Assembly (NCBI RefSeq): GCF_037975245.1
Contig: NC_092577.1
Location: 31,688,398 to 31,752,397 of the forward strand
Direction of reading: 5' to 3'
Source: Apostichopus japonicus
Taxonomy: Eukaryota > Echinodermata > Holothuroidea > Aspidochirotida > Stichopodidae
Length of the DNA stretch: 64,000 nucleotides
The translations under genes and the position numbers were made by a program. The notes under the pieces were generated by a model that saw only the letters and a program-made list of their open reading frames with translations, searched no databases and was not told the DNA's origin. This document shows, piece after piece, positions 23,330 through 35,604 of the stretch (the stretch's first letter is position 1; each line of letters begins with the position of its first letter).

Positions 23330-23470
23330 CAAGACCGCCTTGATGACGTAAATCATCACTTGAGCTAATCACTGTAATGGACTCGAGGAACAATAAGTTA
23401 ATCAGAGCAGGTGCGGAATAAAGTAATCACTGCAGGCAGCGTGACCTTTTATTTATTTTCCAGGTGACCT
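23330..23470. promoter_or_regulatory. Candidate enhancer with three TAATC sites
   Basis: TAATC, the core of Otx/Gsc/Bicoid-class homeodomain sites, occurs at 23366, 23399 and 23424 within 63 bp. Nearby are TGACGTAA (CRE/ATF-like, 23344-23351) and the E-box CAGGTG (23408-23413). The block is less repetitive and less AT-rich than its surroundings. This is inference from motif content only. Confidence 0.3.
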
Positions 23471-24039
23471 CAAAACCGCATCTAGGGGAAGATTGGTTTA
23501 AAAAGAGATTTGAATTGAAATATATATGTAGAATGAAAATATGTAGATAGGTGTTATAATAACATGGCAAATTTGACAATGACTGTGATAATAGAAATAG
23601 AGAATGCCAAAATGAAGCTTTCTGTTGTTGTCCTATTAGCTGGGAATGGAAATAGAATAGACAGCTAGAGACCAGTTACTGGATGCAAACTTGCATTCTT
23701 TTTTAGCTTCACATCCCTAATATTACCGAGTTCCATACTACTGCATTCTTTCTCATCTTTGGTTAATAGAGCCTTTTGATTATGACCTTTAAATGCCTGA
23801 TTATCTGGTCTTTTCTGGTCTACTGCACTTGAAGATGTCTACTATCCTCCCCAATCCCCACTTGCCACTCCCACCCCCACCCACTCGCCACTCCCACCCC
23901 ACTCTTGCCAAGGCTACAGGCCCTTAACTCAGCTTCAAGTGTAACCTTGCTCCAACTTAGGCAAGCCGTCTTATATTTGGTGCCCTTTCAAGATTAATAC
24001 CGTACCATGGCTAATGTTACCAATTTACTTTGTTTCTTC

Positions 24040-24160
24040 GTTCTCTCACCTGTCTTCTCTCAACCACTGCACACTCGCTGTTCCGTGAGTGACCTGGTGG
24101 TAACCTTTTGACACTGACCTCCCGTTGGTAACCGGTCACCACCCTTTCAACTCACCTCCT
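24040..24160 (+). repeat. Family B fold-back repeat, degraded copy
   Basis: Contains 'TCTCACCTGTCTTCTCTCAA', 'GCACACTCGCTGTTCCGTGA' and 'GGTAACCTTTTGACACTG', the same order of blocks as the better copies at 32453 and 53917. Confidence 0.5.
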
Positions 24161-25210
24161 CATTCTACTTCCCAAAGCGATTGCCTCCAAGTGTGCTCTA
24201 AAGAGTATCCACTGGCAACTTGACAATTCTCTAATTTTCTGAATGTCAATTTTGCTGTGAAGAAGTTGAACTTTTGCATTCCTTGATGTCCTCATTATGA
24301 CAATGTTGGCTGTTTATCAAATTGTAAATAATATCTAAAAGGACTTCCAGGGAAACTGACCCAGATATATGTTTATACATATATGCAATAATCAAAGTTC
24401 ATATCCTGTGAAACTTTAAAGCATTTGAACATCAAGAGAGGGAAAAAACAACAACACTTGTTGCTGAATAATAATAATAAAGTATTTAAACTTGCCCTGA
24501 AGATTTGGGTAAAGGAAAACAAATTAATTCTCCAGATAGTAGGAAAGGAAAAAAAACCTTGAGGACGGGATTAAAACCTACTGATTTGTTGGTTCGGTTC
24601 GACACGTTTTAACTTCCAGGTTCTCCCGACGAAGGTGAAAGGCTACGACTGTGTGTGATTTGTCGTTCTTTTATCTTTTGAAATACCGGTAATTATCCAT
24701 CAGGCTGGTGATCTTATCTTTTGATGGAGAACACTGTAATCTTGACCTTACAGCTAGGGCACGCACGCACGCATGCAGGCAGGCACGCTTCCACTGTTGT
24801 TTTGTCGTCTAGTAGATCTTGAAAATCTTGTACGGTGTGGGAAGGGAGGCCCTTCGTAATACAGCTGTCTCTGCGTAATTTACAACGCCGACATGTTTTT
24901 ACCGTGCATACATAATGCCTGAAGCATAAGAACATTGCACTCCGAAGTAGCATTAGTTGAATGCATTGAATTCAAAGTTGAATTAATTGTAAAAACTCTC
25001 ACGTTATTTTGTAAGGGAATCGATTTTTCAATGCTTTTTGCAGAAAAAGCCTGAGATCGTTATACGTGGTCTTTTGTTGTGGTAATTGATATTCAACTTA
25101 CAACATGTATCCGGGCAAAGTAGAATAAGTAATTTACAATAAAAAACAAAATGGTTCTTTTCTTTCTTACAGTATTTTGTGAAATTGGCAAGTTACTGAA
25201 AAAATCATTT

Positions 25211-25885
25211 AAAACAATGCTGCACTGAGAGCCTAGATATTACATATATAGGACCATCTAGACTTGTTTTGCACATACAGTATCTACTTTGCAGTAACGT
25301 CAACTCAATTTCGGCGGACTGTTAATTAAACCCATTAATTAAAAACCGGCGTTGTCTTTCAATGCCTGAATGTTGTTTAGTATCATGTCACATTCAACTG
25401 TTATGTTGTTTGGAAGTAAATGATATATGTAAAAAACAAAAACAATGCTGCACTAAGAACCTAGATATTACACATGACCATAATCTTGTAGACTTGTTTT
25501 GCACATATCTACTTTGCAGTAACGTCAACTCAATTTCACCGGGACTGTTAATTAAACCCATTAATTAAAAACCGGCGTTGTCTTTCAATGCCTGAATGTT
25601 GTTTAGTATCATGTCACATTCAACTGTTATGTTGTTTGGAAGTAAATGATATATGTAAAAAAACAAAAACAATGCTGCACTAAGAACCTAGATATTGGAT
25701 ATGACCATAACCTTGTAGACTTGTTTTGCACATATCTACTTTGCAGTAACGTCAACTCAATTTCAGAGGACTGTTAATTAAACCCATTAATTAAAAACCG
25801 GCGTTGTCTTTCAATGCCTGAATGTTGTTTAGTATCATGTCACGTGAACTGTAATGTTGTTTGGAAGTAAATGATATGTACGAGA
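25211..25885 (+). repeat. Tandem repeat, three units of about 226 bp
   Basis: The same 226-228 bp unit recurs; for example AATGCCTGAATGTTGTTTAG begins at 25361 and 25587, and 25813 repeats it. Units 2 and 3 are nearly identical while unit 1 is more diverged at its left end. Each unit holds the AT-rich block TTAATTAAACCCATTAATTA. No coding sequence. Confidence 0.9.
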
Positions 25886-26900
25886 AGTAATATATATACT
25901 GTTGAAAATTACATAGCAGTTTTTAAAGGGCTTTAAATTTTGTCACAGTTTATAAAATACAGTGAGTCCTGTGTACAAACACTGCAAGTTTCAAGTTTAT
26001 TAAATACATGAAAGTACATACAGGTACAGGTATTTATAAATATGATATAAAAAACAGTTAAGAGTTAAAAGAATTAAAGTAGGCTTTGTGGAATAACACC
26101 CTGAATAAATTTAGCAGCCCCATGAAACATAAGAATTATTAAAACATACAGTTCAAAATTTTGGTGTGATTGTCCAATTTCTCGAATTATAATTAGTCTG
26201 TTGAAGAAGTGACTTCAGCTCGTAATGGATCAGTGGGTATTTCTCGTCTCTATGAATTTTTATGAGAAAGCCTTTTAAAATCTCTCATGGCTACTGTGTA
26301 AACTCCTTACTTGTAAGCAATTCCACCATTGTGTGTAGCATTTTATGATGCGACGCAGGATAAGTTATTCCCTGCATGATAATAGTACTGTAGAAGATGA
26401 GGAATTTTCTAATATAGATAATTACTGCCAAACAGCATATTACTCTGAGCACTGCAAACTGTGTACAGATATACAATGTATGGATCTAAGACGGACGTAC
26501 AGTATATTACACACGTTCTTAACCAGTAGCGAGTGGCACATGCCATAATATCAGTTTTTAATAACAAAACTTGTTTGAAGGTTATGATGCTATTATGCCA
26601 ATTGCTTCCTCAAATACCTCGGCCAACTGTGCAATGATGAACCTTCAGTTCTTCATGTCTGTGGTGGAAAAGTGGACTGATATAAAATGAGACTTCACAG
26701 TATATTTATTTAATAAAGAATTGATATGCTGACTACATAATTTTTACTATTAAAAGCAGCTTTTGAGCAAATTTGGTTGGTTATGTTTGCTAACCTACTG
26801 AGTATTACTCAAAATAAGGATGCAATTGAACAAAATATTAAACATACTCTCTGAGGGTTCTTGACCGAATGAAGGTTCCAGAGAAGGTAATGAAAGAGCT
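25886..26900. other. Intergenic, no gene seen
   Basis: AT-rich sequence with no open frame above 70 codons and no recognised element. Confidence 0.45.
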
Positions 26901-26905
26901 AATTG

Positions 26906-27180
26906 ATTCGATCATGAACATTTTGTCGTCTGGACACTTTTCAAAGTGAGCAATTATAAGAAAAAAAACGATAAAATGCGACATGGAAATATCATAACGT
27001 TGCACTTTTACGCCAGCTGAACAAATATTTGAAATGAAACTTGATGCGATCTTGAACATTTTGTAGTCCAGACACTTTTCAAAGTAAGCAGTTTTAAAAC
27101 GAAACGATAAAAGCAACATGGAAATATCAAAACGTTGCACTTTTATGCCAGCCGAACAAATATTTGAAATACATGAAACT
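26906..27180 (+). repeat. Tandem duplication, two units of about 138 bp
   Basis: GATC(A/T)TGAACATTTTGT recurs at 26910 and 27048, followed by ACACTTTTCAAAGT, AACGTTGCACTTTTA and GAACAAATATTTGAAAT in both units. The 136-codon reverse-strand frame at 26838-27248 results from this duplication. Confidence 0.85.
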
Positions 27181-28067
27181 TGGTTTAAAAGTACCAAAGC
27201 ACCCCTCATATGAGATTTTGGTTTGTAAAATACAGGACCGAAAAACATTGATCCAAACCAACTTAGAATGTTGCTCTTTAAGAGGCAGTCTGAAAATTAC
27301 ATTCATAACATTATATCACGTACGGCGAGTAGTGCATCACGTACAGAAATGTTTATAGCGTCTGTGTATATCACGACACTTTTCAATTACAGGTTTCTTT
27401 CCTTTGTTCCCCCGAAAGTCACAACGCTGGTTTCATGCCTATTTGCTCTGTATAGACGGTGATTGCCGTGTTAATGATTGCTACAGACTGCGTGTGAAAG
27501 TTATTAAATGTACAGTATAGATGGTAAGTGTACAGGCCAAAATTAGGAACAGGTTGATATTTGGAGGAGAGGACCAGTATTTATTGATTTTAAATTGATG
27601 ATAAATTCTCATGCTTAGCCCTCCTCCCCCCCTCCCCTCTCCCTCTCACCTGCCTTTTTATCAGATAGGCAGAGTAGAGTACATGTGGTAGCGCTACTGA
27701 TGTGTGATGTGAATTCCCTGCGATCATTAATTTGTCAATTCCTTGTTATTGAACTAATATTCATGAATGGTGTACTGCAGTTTATGGCAATTTTATGTTG
27801 GCCACTGGAGGGCACAAAGGACAGAACATATTCATTCTATTCTGCGTATTGTTATATTAAGTGGATTATATGTTTCCCCAAAGGCAATTTTGTAGGTTCA
27901 ATATATCTTTTGCTGTACAGATGGTTAGGTCTGGATATGTGTTCAGTATAGTGGTTAACTGTGTTTTCTAGTGTATTGTATATCATTTGGTTTTCAATAA
28001 ATGCTGAGTGCACTTAGGACGTTTTGTGAAAGTGGACAGGTGGACAAGATTGATTTTAATAATTAAC

Positions 28068-28170
28068 TTCACTCCTCGCTTACCTGTCTCCCACTCCACA
28101 TCTGCACTTTCTCATCTACCAACGTAACTACACACTGGAACGCTTTAGCACTGCGCCCTCGCTCCCTAGA
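28068..28170 (+). repeat. Family B repeat, degraded copy
   Basis: Begins 'TTCACTCCTCGCTTACCTGT' and contains 'GCACTGCGCCCTCGCTCCCT', a scrambled form of the family core. Confidence 0.5.
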
Positions 28171-28398
28171 TTCCGCCCACTAACACCTTCGGAATCTTCC
28201 ACTCAGGAAGACAACTACTGTACACATTTTACTCATGGCTTTTGCTTAACAATTTTCAACCATTTTTATGAGTCTTGGAACAATATCTTGGATCTCCGGT
28301 TGCAGGAACACTTTCCCGTTGTTTACAAGAAGCACTCTATTAAGTATACTTTCATTTCATTGTATTTTTTCACATGATACACTCTCCACCTCTCTCTG

Positions 28399-28463
28399 TT
28401 TAACCTTGTATTTAACCTTGTATTTAACCTTGTACTTAACCCTGTATTTAACCTTGTATTTAA
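28399..28463 (+). repeat. 12-bp minisatellite
   Basis: About 5.4 copies of TTTAACCTTGTA with two substitutions. Confidence 0.92.
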
Positions 28464-28581
28464 GTTGACCATTTCACTGGATGGATACAATATTATGTAC
28501 AGTAACTTGAAACAGGCAAATATTTCTAAAACTGACCAGCTTTGGATCAATAAAAAGAGAAGCTTAAGCCGGCCTGCAAGC

Positions 28582-28650
28582 ATAATAATAATAATAAACA
28601 TAATAAACATAATAATAATAATAACAACAATAATAATAATAATACTAATT
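28582..28650 (+). repeat. (AAT)n-rich microsatellite
   Basis: AATAAT runs with AACATAAT and AACAACAAT interruptions. Confidence 0.85.
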
Positions 28651-28762
28651 AATATTAATCAGCAGTTATTCTTACAAGGCTTCAGCGACCACAAATAATG
28701 GAGAAACCCGCAAGGGCTTATGGATTACAACTTACACGTCAAGTGGCTTCCAAATGTACTTC

Positions 28763-28825
28763 GCTCCTTGCTTACATGTCTCCCCACAACCTGAGCACCC
28801 TCGTTCTACCGTGCTTCCAATTCAA
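28763..28825 (+). repeat. Family B repeat, left half
   Basis: 'TACTTCGCTCCTTGCTTACA', 'TGTCTCCCCACAACCTGAGC' and 'ACCCTCGTTCTACCGTGC' match the family B left arm and core; the right part is missing. Confidence 0.65.
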
Positions 28826-28929
28826 CATTTTAACTCCACCAAATTTGGAATATTTTCAATTTAGAAAGTCATTTCAGATGGGAAAAACCGTACAGTAGAT
28901 TACTCTTGGATGAAAAACCCACCTTACTA

Positions 28930-29012
28930 TGACCCGGCCGTGTCTCGAAACCCAGAACCTGCCGAGCCTCATTGCTTCAAATGCCACCGCCTATATCTAC
29001 TCGGCCACAGTA
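28930..29012 (-). repeat. tRNA-derived SINE head (Leu/Ser type)
   Basis: On the reverse strand, TGGCCGAGTAG (28997-29007) is a perfect pol III A box of the Leu/Ser tRNA type. GGTTTCGAGAC (28942-28952) is a B box with a few changes, at a spacing that fits a long variable arm. No functional tRNA can be folded. It is probably a SINE or pseudo-tRNA. Confidence 0.5.
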
Positions 29013-29659
29013 CATATAAACACATTCTTTGACATATATACACAGTACATATACAGTAGAGTTCTTTGCCACGAACAAAGAGCTTTCTCCAGATACGTAT
29101 GAAAGGAAAATCTGGCCTTGTCTGTGAGAGATAAATTGTGATCTGGATGTCATCTGGAGAGAGTCAGTTCATTATTGTGTGATGTCATTTAATTCTACTA
29201 CCGTAGGCTGTGATTCAATCTTTGAAAAATTCATCTTGTTTGATATCATAAGTATGTGCTAAACCAGTATTGACACTTAAAGCAGGGAATAAATTATCCA
29301 ATATCGCATTGCAATTTGCAAAATTGCTACACAATACAAACTTGCTATAAAGATGCAAAGTGTACATAGCAGTTTGGAACACAGGAACCATATTGTAACT
29401 CGACAAAATTCAGAGACGTCAACTGCGACACTAAATGTGAAATTACACTGAATTATTCCCCGTGAATTATTGCTCATAAAAAGAACTTCAATATTTTGTA
29501 CTAATAACGGTTGCAAAATCCGTCTGTTTAAAATATACGTCGTAATTTACACAGCAAATCGTTAACATTGGAGCATCGTGTGGCTTTGTGATGTCATTGT
29601 AGACTTACTCAAGTCTTTAATGTCTAGTTTGTGTACATTGTTAATGTACTTACTGTGGG

Positions 29660-29717
29660 CAGATGTATGTACAGTATGTATGTATGTACTGTATGTGTGT
29701 ATGTATGTATGTACAGT
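29660..29717 (+). repeat. (TGTA)n microsatellite with CAGT interruptions
   Basis: Repeats of ATGTATGTA interrupted by ACAGT/ACTGT, so TACAGTA/TACTGTA words lie within it. Confidence 0.85.
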
Positions 29718-29890
29718 ATTTTAGATCCTCCTGCAAGCAGGAACTCGCGAAGAAGCCTCATTGGCTTATCAAAGCCACAAGCTGACCGAAGTCAGTCTCT
29801 TAGGTTCGCATTTAACGTCCTTGACTATGAATTGTCAATTGTCAACAACTCTGTTTACAACTGGATGACATACATTAATCTTGGAGACTT

Positions 29891-29956
29891 GGAGTGACTG
29901 GAACTCGGGACTTTATGATTGAAAGTCACCATAGTTAACCACTAAGCTATCACCCC
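29891..29956 (-). repeat. tRNA-like relic
   Basis: On the reverse strand the acceptor stem GGGGTGA/TCACTCC pairs fully with one wobble. The A box TAGCTTAGTGG is perfect and the anticodon stem ACTTT/AAAGT is intact, but the loop CAATCAT lacks T33 and the B box is changed (GAGTTCCAGTC). It is 66 nt, short for a tRNA. It is best read as a pseudo-tRNA or SINE head. Confidence 0.45.
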
Positions 29957-29959
29957 AGT

Positions 29960-32450
29960 ACAGTACATGTACAATATAATTGGAGAGTTATCGTGATGGG
30001 TGACAGAATTATTGGTTGAAACTTGAAGATTGAACTTCTCAAAATGTCTCTATATGTATAGATCTGCTTCTCATTCATCAGCGAATTAAAATATCCAAGG
30101 CGACACGTGATGTGTCCCCATAGTATAGTTTGTTAGCCTACCTGTATATCACTATAGTGTGTATCATAATATTAGCAACTGGAGACCCATGCAATATGCA
30201 GCAAAATGTAATGCGATATACCACGTAGAGGTGAAATCTTGATTTCTTGAGGCAATTATGGGAGCCAATCATCTCAGTTCATTTTCCAGATGGTTTCCTT
30301 ACACTCCGGGGTTTTGGGTTTTCAAACCAGAACGACCAACATTGATTAGTTTCTGTTTCAGATTACTGTTAGTTTAATAGAATGATTACCAATCAATAAA
30401 TAAAACAATAATAGATAGTGAAGGGTGTCAGTTCCCTTCAGTAAATTTAGCATCGTCAGACGAAGCAGTCTCAATATACGGTAACAGTACAATCCAGCGT
30501 ACATGCAAGACTGTAGTATTGAAAGTGTTTTTACGACACTCGAAAGTTTGTGACCACACTATACTAATGAATTAGGGGCGTCAATCCGTGTCCCCCTGTC
30601 CCCCCCTCCCCCACCTATGATTGATGCCCCTGAACCTCAGTGAGAGCTGAAATAAATAAAAGATAGAGCAAAGTGTAAACCCAAACGAGAGATAAATACT
30701 CGTTAATTTAATCATCAATTAATTGTAAGTTTAAGTTTGCATTGATCTGTCATTTTGACATCTGTTTGCCAGATACAGAGCAGACTACAGTATTTGTTAA
30801 ACAAGACATTGCCACATTCCAGCGTCGGTCAGATTCGAACGAAAAGGACGTCCAAGACATATATAGATTGTACTGTACAGGCCGCGGGCTCTTTAAAGTG
30901 GAAGTGGGTATTAACCCATAAGGTGGTGAGTTGTAACACAGGCCTGAAGTTTAACTTATTTTACGTATTTGTAGGCTAGGGGGAGAGAATGTACCGTATG
31001 CAGTCCAATGGAGACACGTAATCATCATACAGTTCATAAATCCCCAAACCAGCCTAGTTTGAGGGTAACCATGGAGCTGGGTAACCATGGCGCCGACCCC
31101 CCCGACCCAAACATACACAGTACGTCATTAGAGCACTCGCAGAAGTTTTGTCGTCTTGTCTTCGGAAAGATTGTCTGTCTCGTTTCAGTATGTTCTATAT
31201 TCTCCGGTCTGATCCAGATATTCACAAATTTAATCAAATCCTCCGGTAATATCAGAAGAAAATTTGCTCTCAAGGTTGATATTAATTGGAGTCGTCATTG
31301 GTTTCCTCTTTGCCGTCAGAACAATTGTTTGTCATCAATCCTAACTCTAATAAATACAAGGCCATCAAAGATTTCATAATTGACGAGACTGGCAGTGGGT
31401 ATAGGTCACATGTTGACTGAAAGTTAAGTATCCTTCTGGGTGGGTGGATTATTCCTCTCTTTGGTTAAGAGCACTGCCAATGTACTAATTCACATGATAT
31501 AAATGGCATCTCAGCTTCTGTAGGGGGGGGGGGGAGTCTCTACGAGTACATGTACATAGCAGATTTTTGAACTTTTTGGAAAATATCAAAAAAGTTTAAA
31601 ACTTTTTATGAATTGATTGATTAATTAATTAATTACCCACATAGGGCAACATCATCAGAGGAATATATATTTGTGGTATTTTTTGCTCCCTTTTAGTTCA
31701 GACACTTCCAGTTGAAGTTGACTTATGCAGCTAGTTTAGCTGCTTTAGTCAGAAGGAAAGTTTAAGTATGAGGGTGTGTTTTGCTCATCCACATTTGAGC
31801 ACTTAATACATTCTATGAAACTTGGACGTAGAAAGTTGGTAACGTCGGAAAAGTTGTAATCGGAGGCGTTGAGAGCTATAATTCTAAGCTGCTGGTATAG
31901 TACTGCATGAGTATTGCAAATCAATCACATGTGGTCCTTGTACTCAAGTGTACCCAAGTGGTGTCAAGACTGCTAGTGCTCCATTCTCATCCAGTATAAT
32001 GGCTTTTAAGAGAAAAACATGTACATACTGAAAAGGTATATGTACACAGTTGTTAGTATTACATAGCTGTATTGAATTAAGGAAAACTGCAGTATAGGCC
32101 TATATGAGCAAAACCATATTGTTTGCTTTCCACACACAAAAAGTTTGTTTATTTGCTGTCACTTAATCTGCAGGAAGTGAATGGAGTAATTAAAACAAAT
32201 TTGGTTGCCAATAAATTAAGAAATCTCAAATAAGGTTGATTGTCTTCAAAAGTTTTCTCATCATTTTAATGAGCCTGGATTATTAAAAAATCCATCATAT
32301 GTGTCGGCCTGGTTGACACTGTACATCGGACACTGTTCCAATTATACCGTACTTACCACCCAGTTGAGACAATTTTTTCTATACTGTGAAGTGTCATGTC
32401 CTGCTTTCCGAGCAGCACTCGTATCGTCAGTACAAGCAGTATGAATATCA
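29960..32450. other. Intergenic, no gene seen
   Basis: The only item of note is a 60-bp remnant at about 30574-30634 with mirrored ends (GGGGCGTCAATC and GATTGATGCCCC) around C-runs, possibly a collapsed hAT-type element. A 123-codon frame at 31008-31379 is unlike any protein I know. Confidence 0.4.
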
Positions 32451-32452
32451 TG

Positions 32453-32619
32453 TATTTACTTCGTTCCTCGCTTACCTGTCTCCTCACAACCTTAGCACCT
32501 CATTCTACCGTGTCTAGTATGCCCTGGTAATCTTTTAACACTGTGCACCCTCAGCGACCGGCTCCTCCGGACAGGTAAGCTTGTCACTCGTAAATATATT
32601 TAAACCAGTAAGTTTTATG
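32453..32619 (+). repeat. Family B fold-back repeat, near-complete copy
   Basis: The left arm is TTTACTTCGTTCCTCGCTTA then CCTGTCTCCTCACAACC. The core includes 'CATTCTACCGTGTCTAG', 'CCCTGGTAATCTTTTAACAC' and 'GTGCACCCTCAGCGACCGG'. The right end is 'GGACAGGTAAGC', 'GTCACTCGTAAATATA' and 'AAACCAGTAAGTTTTAT'. The arms are partly complementary. Confidence 0.75.
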
Positions 32620-33783
32620 ATTTCTATCAGATCAAGGTTAGGAACTGTTTGTACTGTCAATACCAGTGCTTTGAAGCATGATATTGGAGTACAGTTAAGA
32701 GAGGTATATTAGCATTAGGAAATTGTCCCAACTGGCTGAGTAATACTGTACATACAGAAACTGTTATTGGATAAATACTGTAAAGCAAATTTATAAAAGA
32801 GAAGTATCGTTTAGATAGAACAAGGAATTGTTTCTTTACACTGCAGCTGTACAGTCCTGTACATCGAAACCAAAGTCATAAATTGATATTCATGTATCTA
32901 GGAACCACAGAAAGCCATAAAAAAGTGTAAACATATATAATGTGTGCAGCTTGAACGTACAGTATTATAGCATGACCAGTTAAGTACCGGTGCAAATAAG
33001 ACACCTTTTAATTGTTCTGACTGGACTTTGATTCCCCTGGCCATTATACTCAGTCGTAAACTTTGACTGAGAAAGGTACATGATGTACTGTACATAGCAA
33101 CAACATGGCTGACATTGCCCCAGTTAAATCTCTATATATGCTGTAGAGTGTGGTGTTTGTATGTATCCACGTCGTTGCCATAGTAGGAATGAGATATTGG
33201 TTTTTCATTAAATGTAGATAAAAAAAAATTGGGGTCTACCAGTATATATACCAGGGAATTATTTAATGTTTAAAATTTTGACGGAAGAGCAGTTTTGATG
33301 GGTCTGAATTAAAGGTTATCTGTATTAAGTAATATGGTTCCTGTGCACAAAACCTGCTTTAATTACATGTTTGCATATAGTGTATAACAATTTGCCTTTT
33401 TTGCATAGATAGCATTTTGTGATGCAATATTGAATCAATTATTCCCTATGAATAAATACAGAAAATTCTTGAAGGATTATTCCATGTAAAATCAAATAAA
33501 TTACAGAAAACCTTGGTAGGTCATCTCTACCTGGATTCGGCTCATTTTTGCTTCATTCGTAGATACTGTACTCGAGCGTCCTCTGGCCGTTTGACTCTTT
33601 TGGAGTTACAGCTGTTCAAGGGTGAGGTGCGACGCCCACTTTTGCGGGACCAACCGTGCCCAGATCACAAAGTGTACTACTAACCCATAAATGATGCATA
33701 AATGAGCTAAAACCAAGAGATGACCTTCCGAAGCCATTTTTTTTCCAATACAAAAAACATGTGAGACACTTTGGATGGTAGAA

Positions 33784-33943
33784 TAAGAAGGAGGTCACTG
33801 ACCGGATGTGACCGGTCACTGAGGGCGCACAGTGTTAAAAGATTACCAGGGCATACTAGATACGGTAGAATGCGGTGCTTAGGTTGTGGGGAGACAGGTA
33901 AGCGGGTCACTCGTAAATATATAAACCAGTAAGTTTTATAATA
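33784..33943 (-). repeat. Family B fold-back repeat, inverted copy
   Basis: Inverted relative to 32453. On the + strand it ends 'GGTTGTGGGGAGACAGGTAA', 'GCGGGTCACTCGTAAATATA' and 'AAACCAGTAAGTTTTAT'. AGACAG|GTAAGC inside it is a consensus splice donor on the + strand. Confidence 0.75.
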
Positions 33944-34734
33944 ACCAAGAGATGACCTGCCGAAGCCATTGGTTGATTTTTGGTACTGAGTCTGAATCAC
34001 TCGAAGAGTTTAATGCACTTCTTTTAGGTTTTGTCAAAACTGCAGTAGATACAACCAGTACAGTATCAGCTGTCTCATACGTTGGAATTAAAACCTGCAT
34101 ATATACTCTTGCATGGATCGCTTTACAGTCTCCTTACGTCCGCAAGCGAGCAGTAGCAGAACGATACTTTTATAGACCTGGTAAACAAACTCTGCCCTTT
34201 TATAAATGACTTGGAACCAGTGTAGATCTATCTCTGTACTATGTGACATGACGTGTGATAATGTTATGCAGTATATTGGCAGACATTCATGATCTGTTAT
34301 ATAGTTTGCATTTGCCCCTGCACAGATCCTATCCTTAGCAACCGAAACAAACATTGCAGATGTACCAGCTACATATATGATGTATATATCTTCTATCACA
34401 GCAGTCTAGTGGATGTTTGAGATGCTTACGTTTTATCTCTTGGCACACATCCCTGTTTGTCATCGCCCCAATTAAATTCTACGTTACCGCTCGTGCGCTA
34501 AGTTTATCGGACATGATAATTATTCCCGATGTACGGTTTTATCTTGTGTAAATAGCCGCACTTTAAACTGTGGATCTTATAGTAAACACATCCCAGATGT
34601 GCTTTGTAGACCACCACATGGCCATACATGTGTTTTACACAAATAGGACCATGTACAGTATGTATATAAAGTTGAGTTTTGGGTCAAGAGATACTTTATC
34701 AATTACATGCCACGAAACCTTGTGTATGGTTAAG

Positions 34735-35360
34735 TACATTCTCATTGCACATTGAACCTGAACTCTACCCAGGGCAAGATCAGATACTATATGTGCCGTC
34801 GAACCATCAATCAAAATTGTTTTTGTTTTCTTTGAATGCTACTTGAGTTATATATAGTTTATTCCTCTGCACTGTAGACAAGCATATATATGGCCACACA
34901 TATCGATATAGACACACATGGATAGCCACAATATTTATATAAGAAGTTTATTGGGTCAAGTTATCCCTGTCAAGAACCTTTACACGCCAACAAGGACCAC
35001 ATTCGTTACATTCTCAATGAACACTGAACCTGAACTGGATGTACATACAGTAACATATATACAAGGAGATTTTTGAATCATCAATCAAAATTTTTGTTTT
35101 CATTGAATGAAACTATTTATACTATTATCCTCTGCATACCAACCATATATGGCCATAGGTATGTTGCCATGTAATATTTAGAAGTAGTTTGGGTCAAAGG
35201 TCGCAAAGGAGATACTGTACATGTATGTCATTAGGCACAGGGTTACATTCTTAGGGAACACAAAACCCCTATGCATACTGTAGCTGGACAATTTCAAATT
35301 TGCATCTGAAATTGTGAATGAAACAGTCAAATATTTTGTTTTCTTTGAATTGCAACTTGA
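34735..35360 (+). repeat. Old tandem repeat, about three units of 240-270 bp
   Basis: Each unit holds a block beginning ACATTCTCA(A/T)TG.ACA(C/T)TGAACC, then CATCAATCAAAATT.TTTTTGTTT, CCTCTGCA and ATATATGGCCA. Starts lie near 34736, 35007 and 35247. The copies are clearly related but diverged and of unequal length. Confidence 0.65.
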
Positions 35361-35604
35361 AGACTTAAATTATTATGATTATGGTTCGATGTTCCACAGA
35401 TTCATGAACCTTTTAATATAAACATATATCCAAGAGGCTAAAGAGCCAAGGAAAATCCTCCAGTGATGGCCTGTATGACACCCTCCTCCCCTCCCCCACC
35501 CACCTCCCATTTATTGCAAGACTACCATAGAAAATAAACTCCCAGAAAAAGCTTGACACAGAAGTTCTACAATGGATTAAGGATTGAGTATTCAAAGTAT
35601 GCCA

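Noticed and set aside
24760-24790. GCACGCACGCACGCATGC alternation as a regulatory site
   Set aside because: It is a short purine-pyrimidine simple repeat with nothing else around it.
25211-25885. Regular repeats as a CRISPR-like array
   Set aside because: The whole 226-bp unit is repeated with no variable spacers, and the sequence is animal nuclear DNA.
26838-27248. 136-codon reverse frame with an internal repeat
   Set aside because: The repeated peptide mirrors the 138-bp DNA duplication; no domain is recognised.
31008-31379. 123-codon open frame
   Set aside because: No recognised similarity, no splice context, and its length is plausible by chance in 64 kb.
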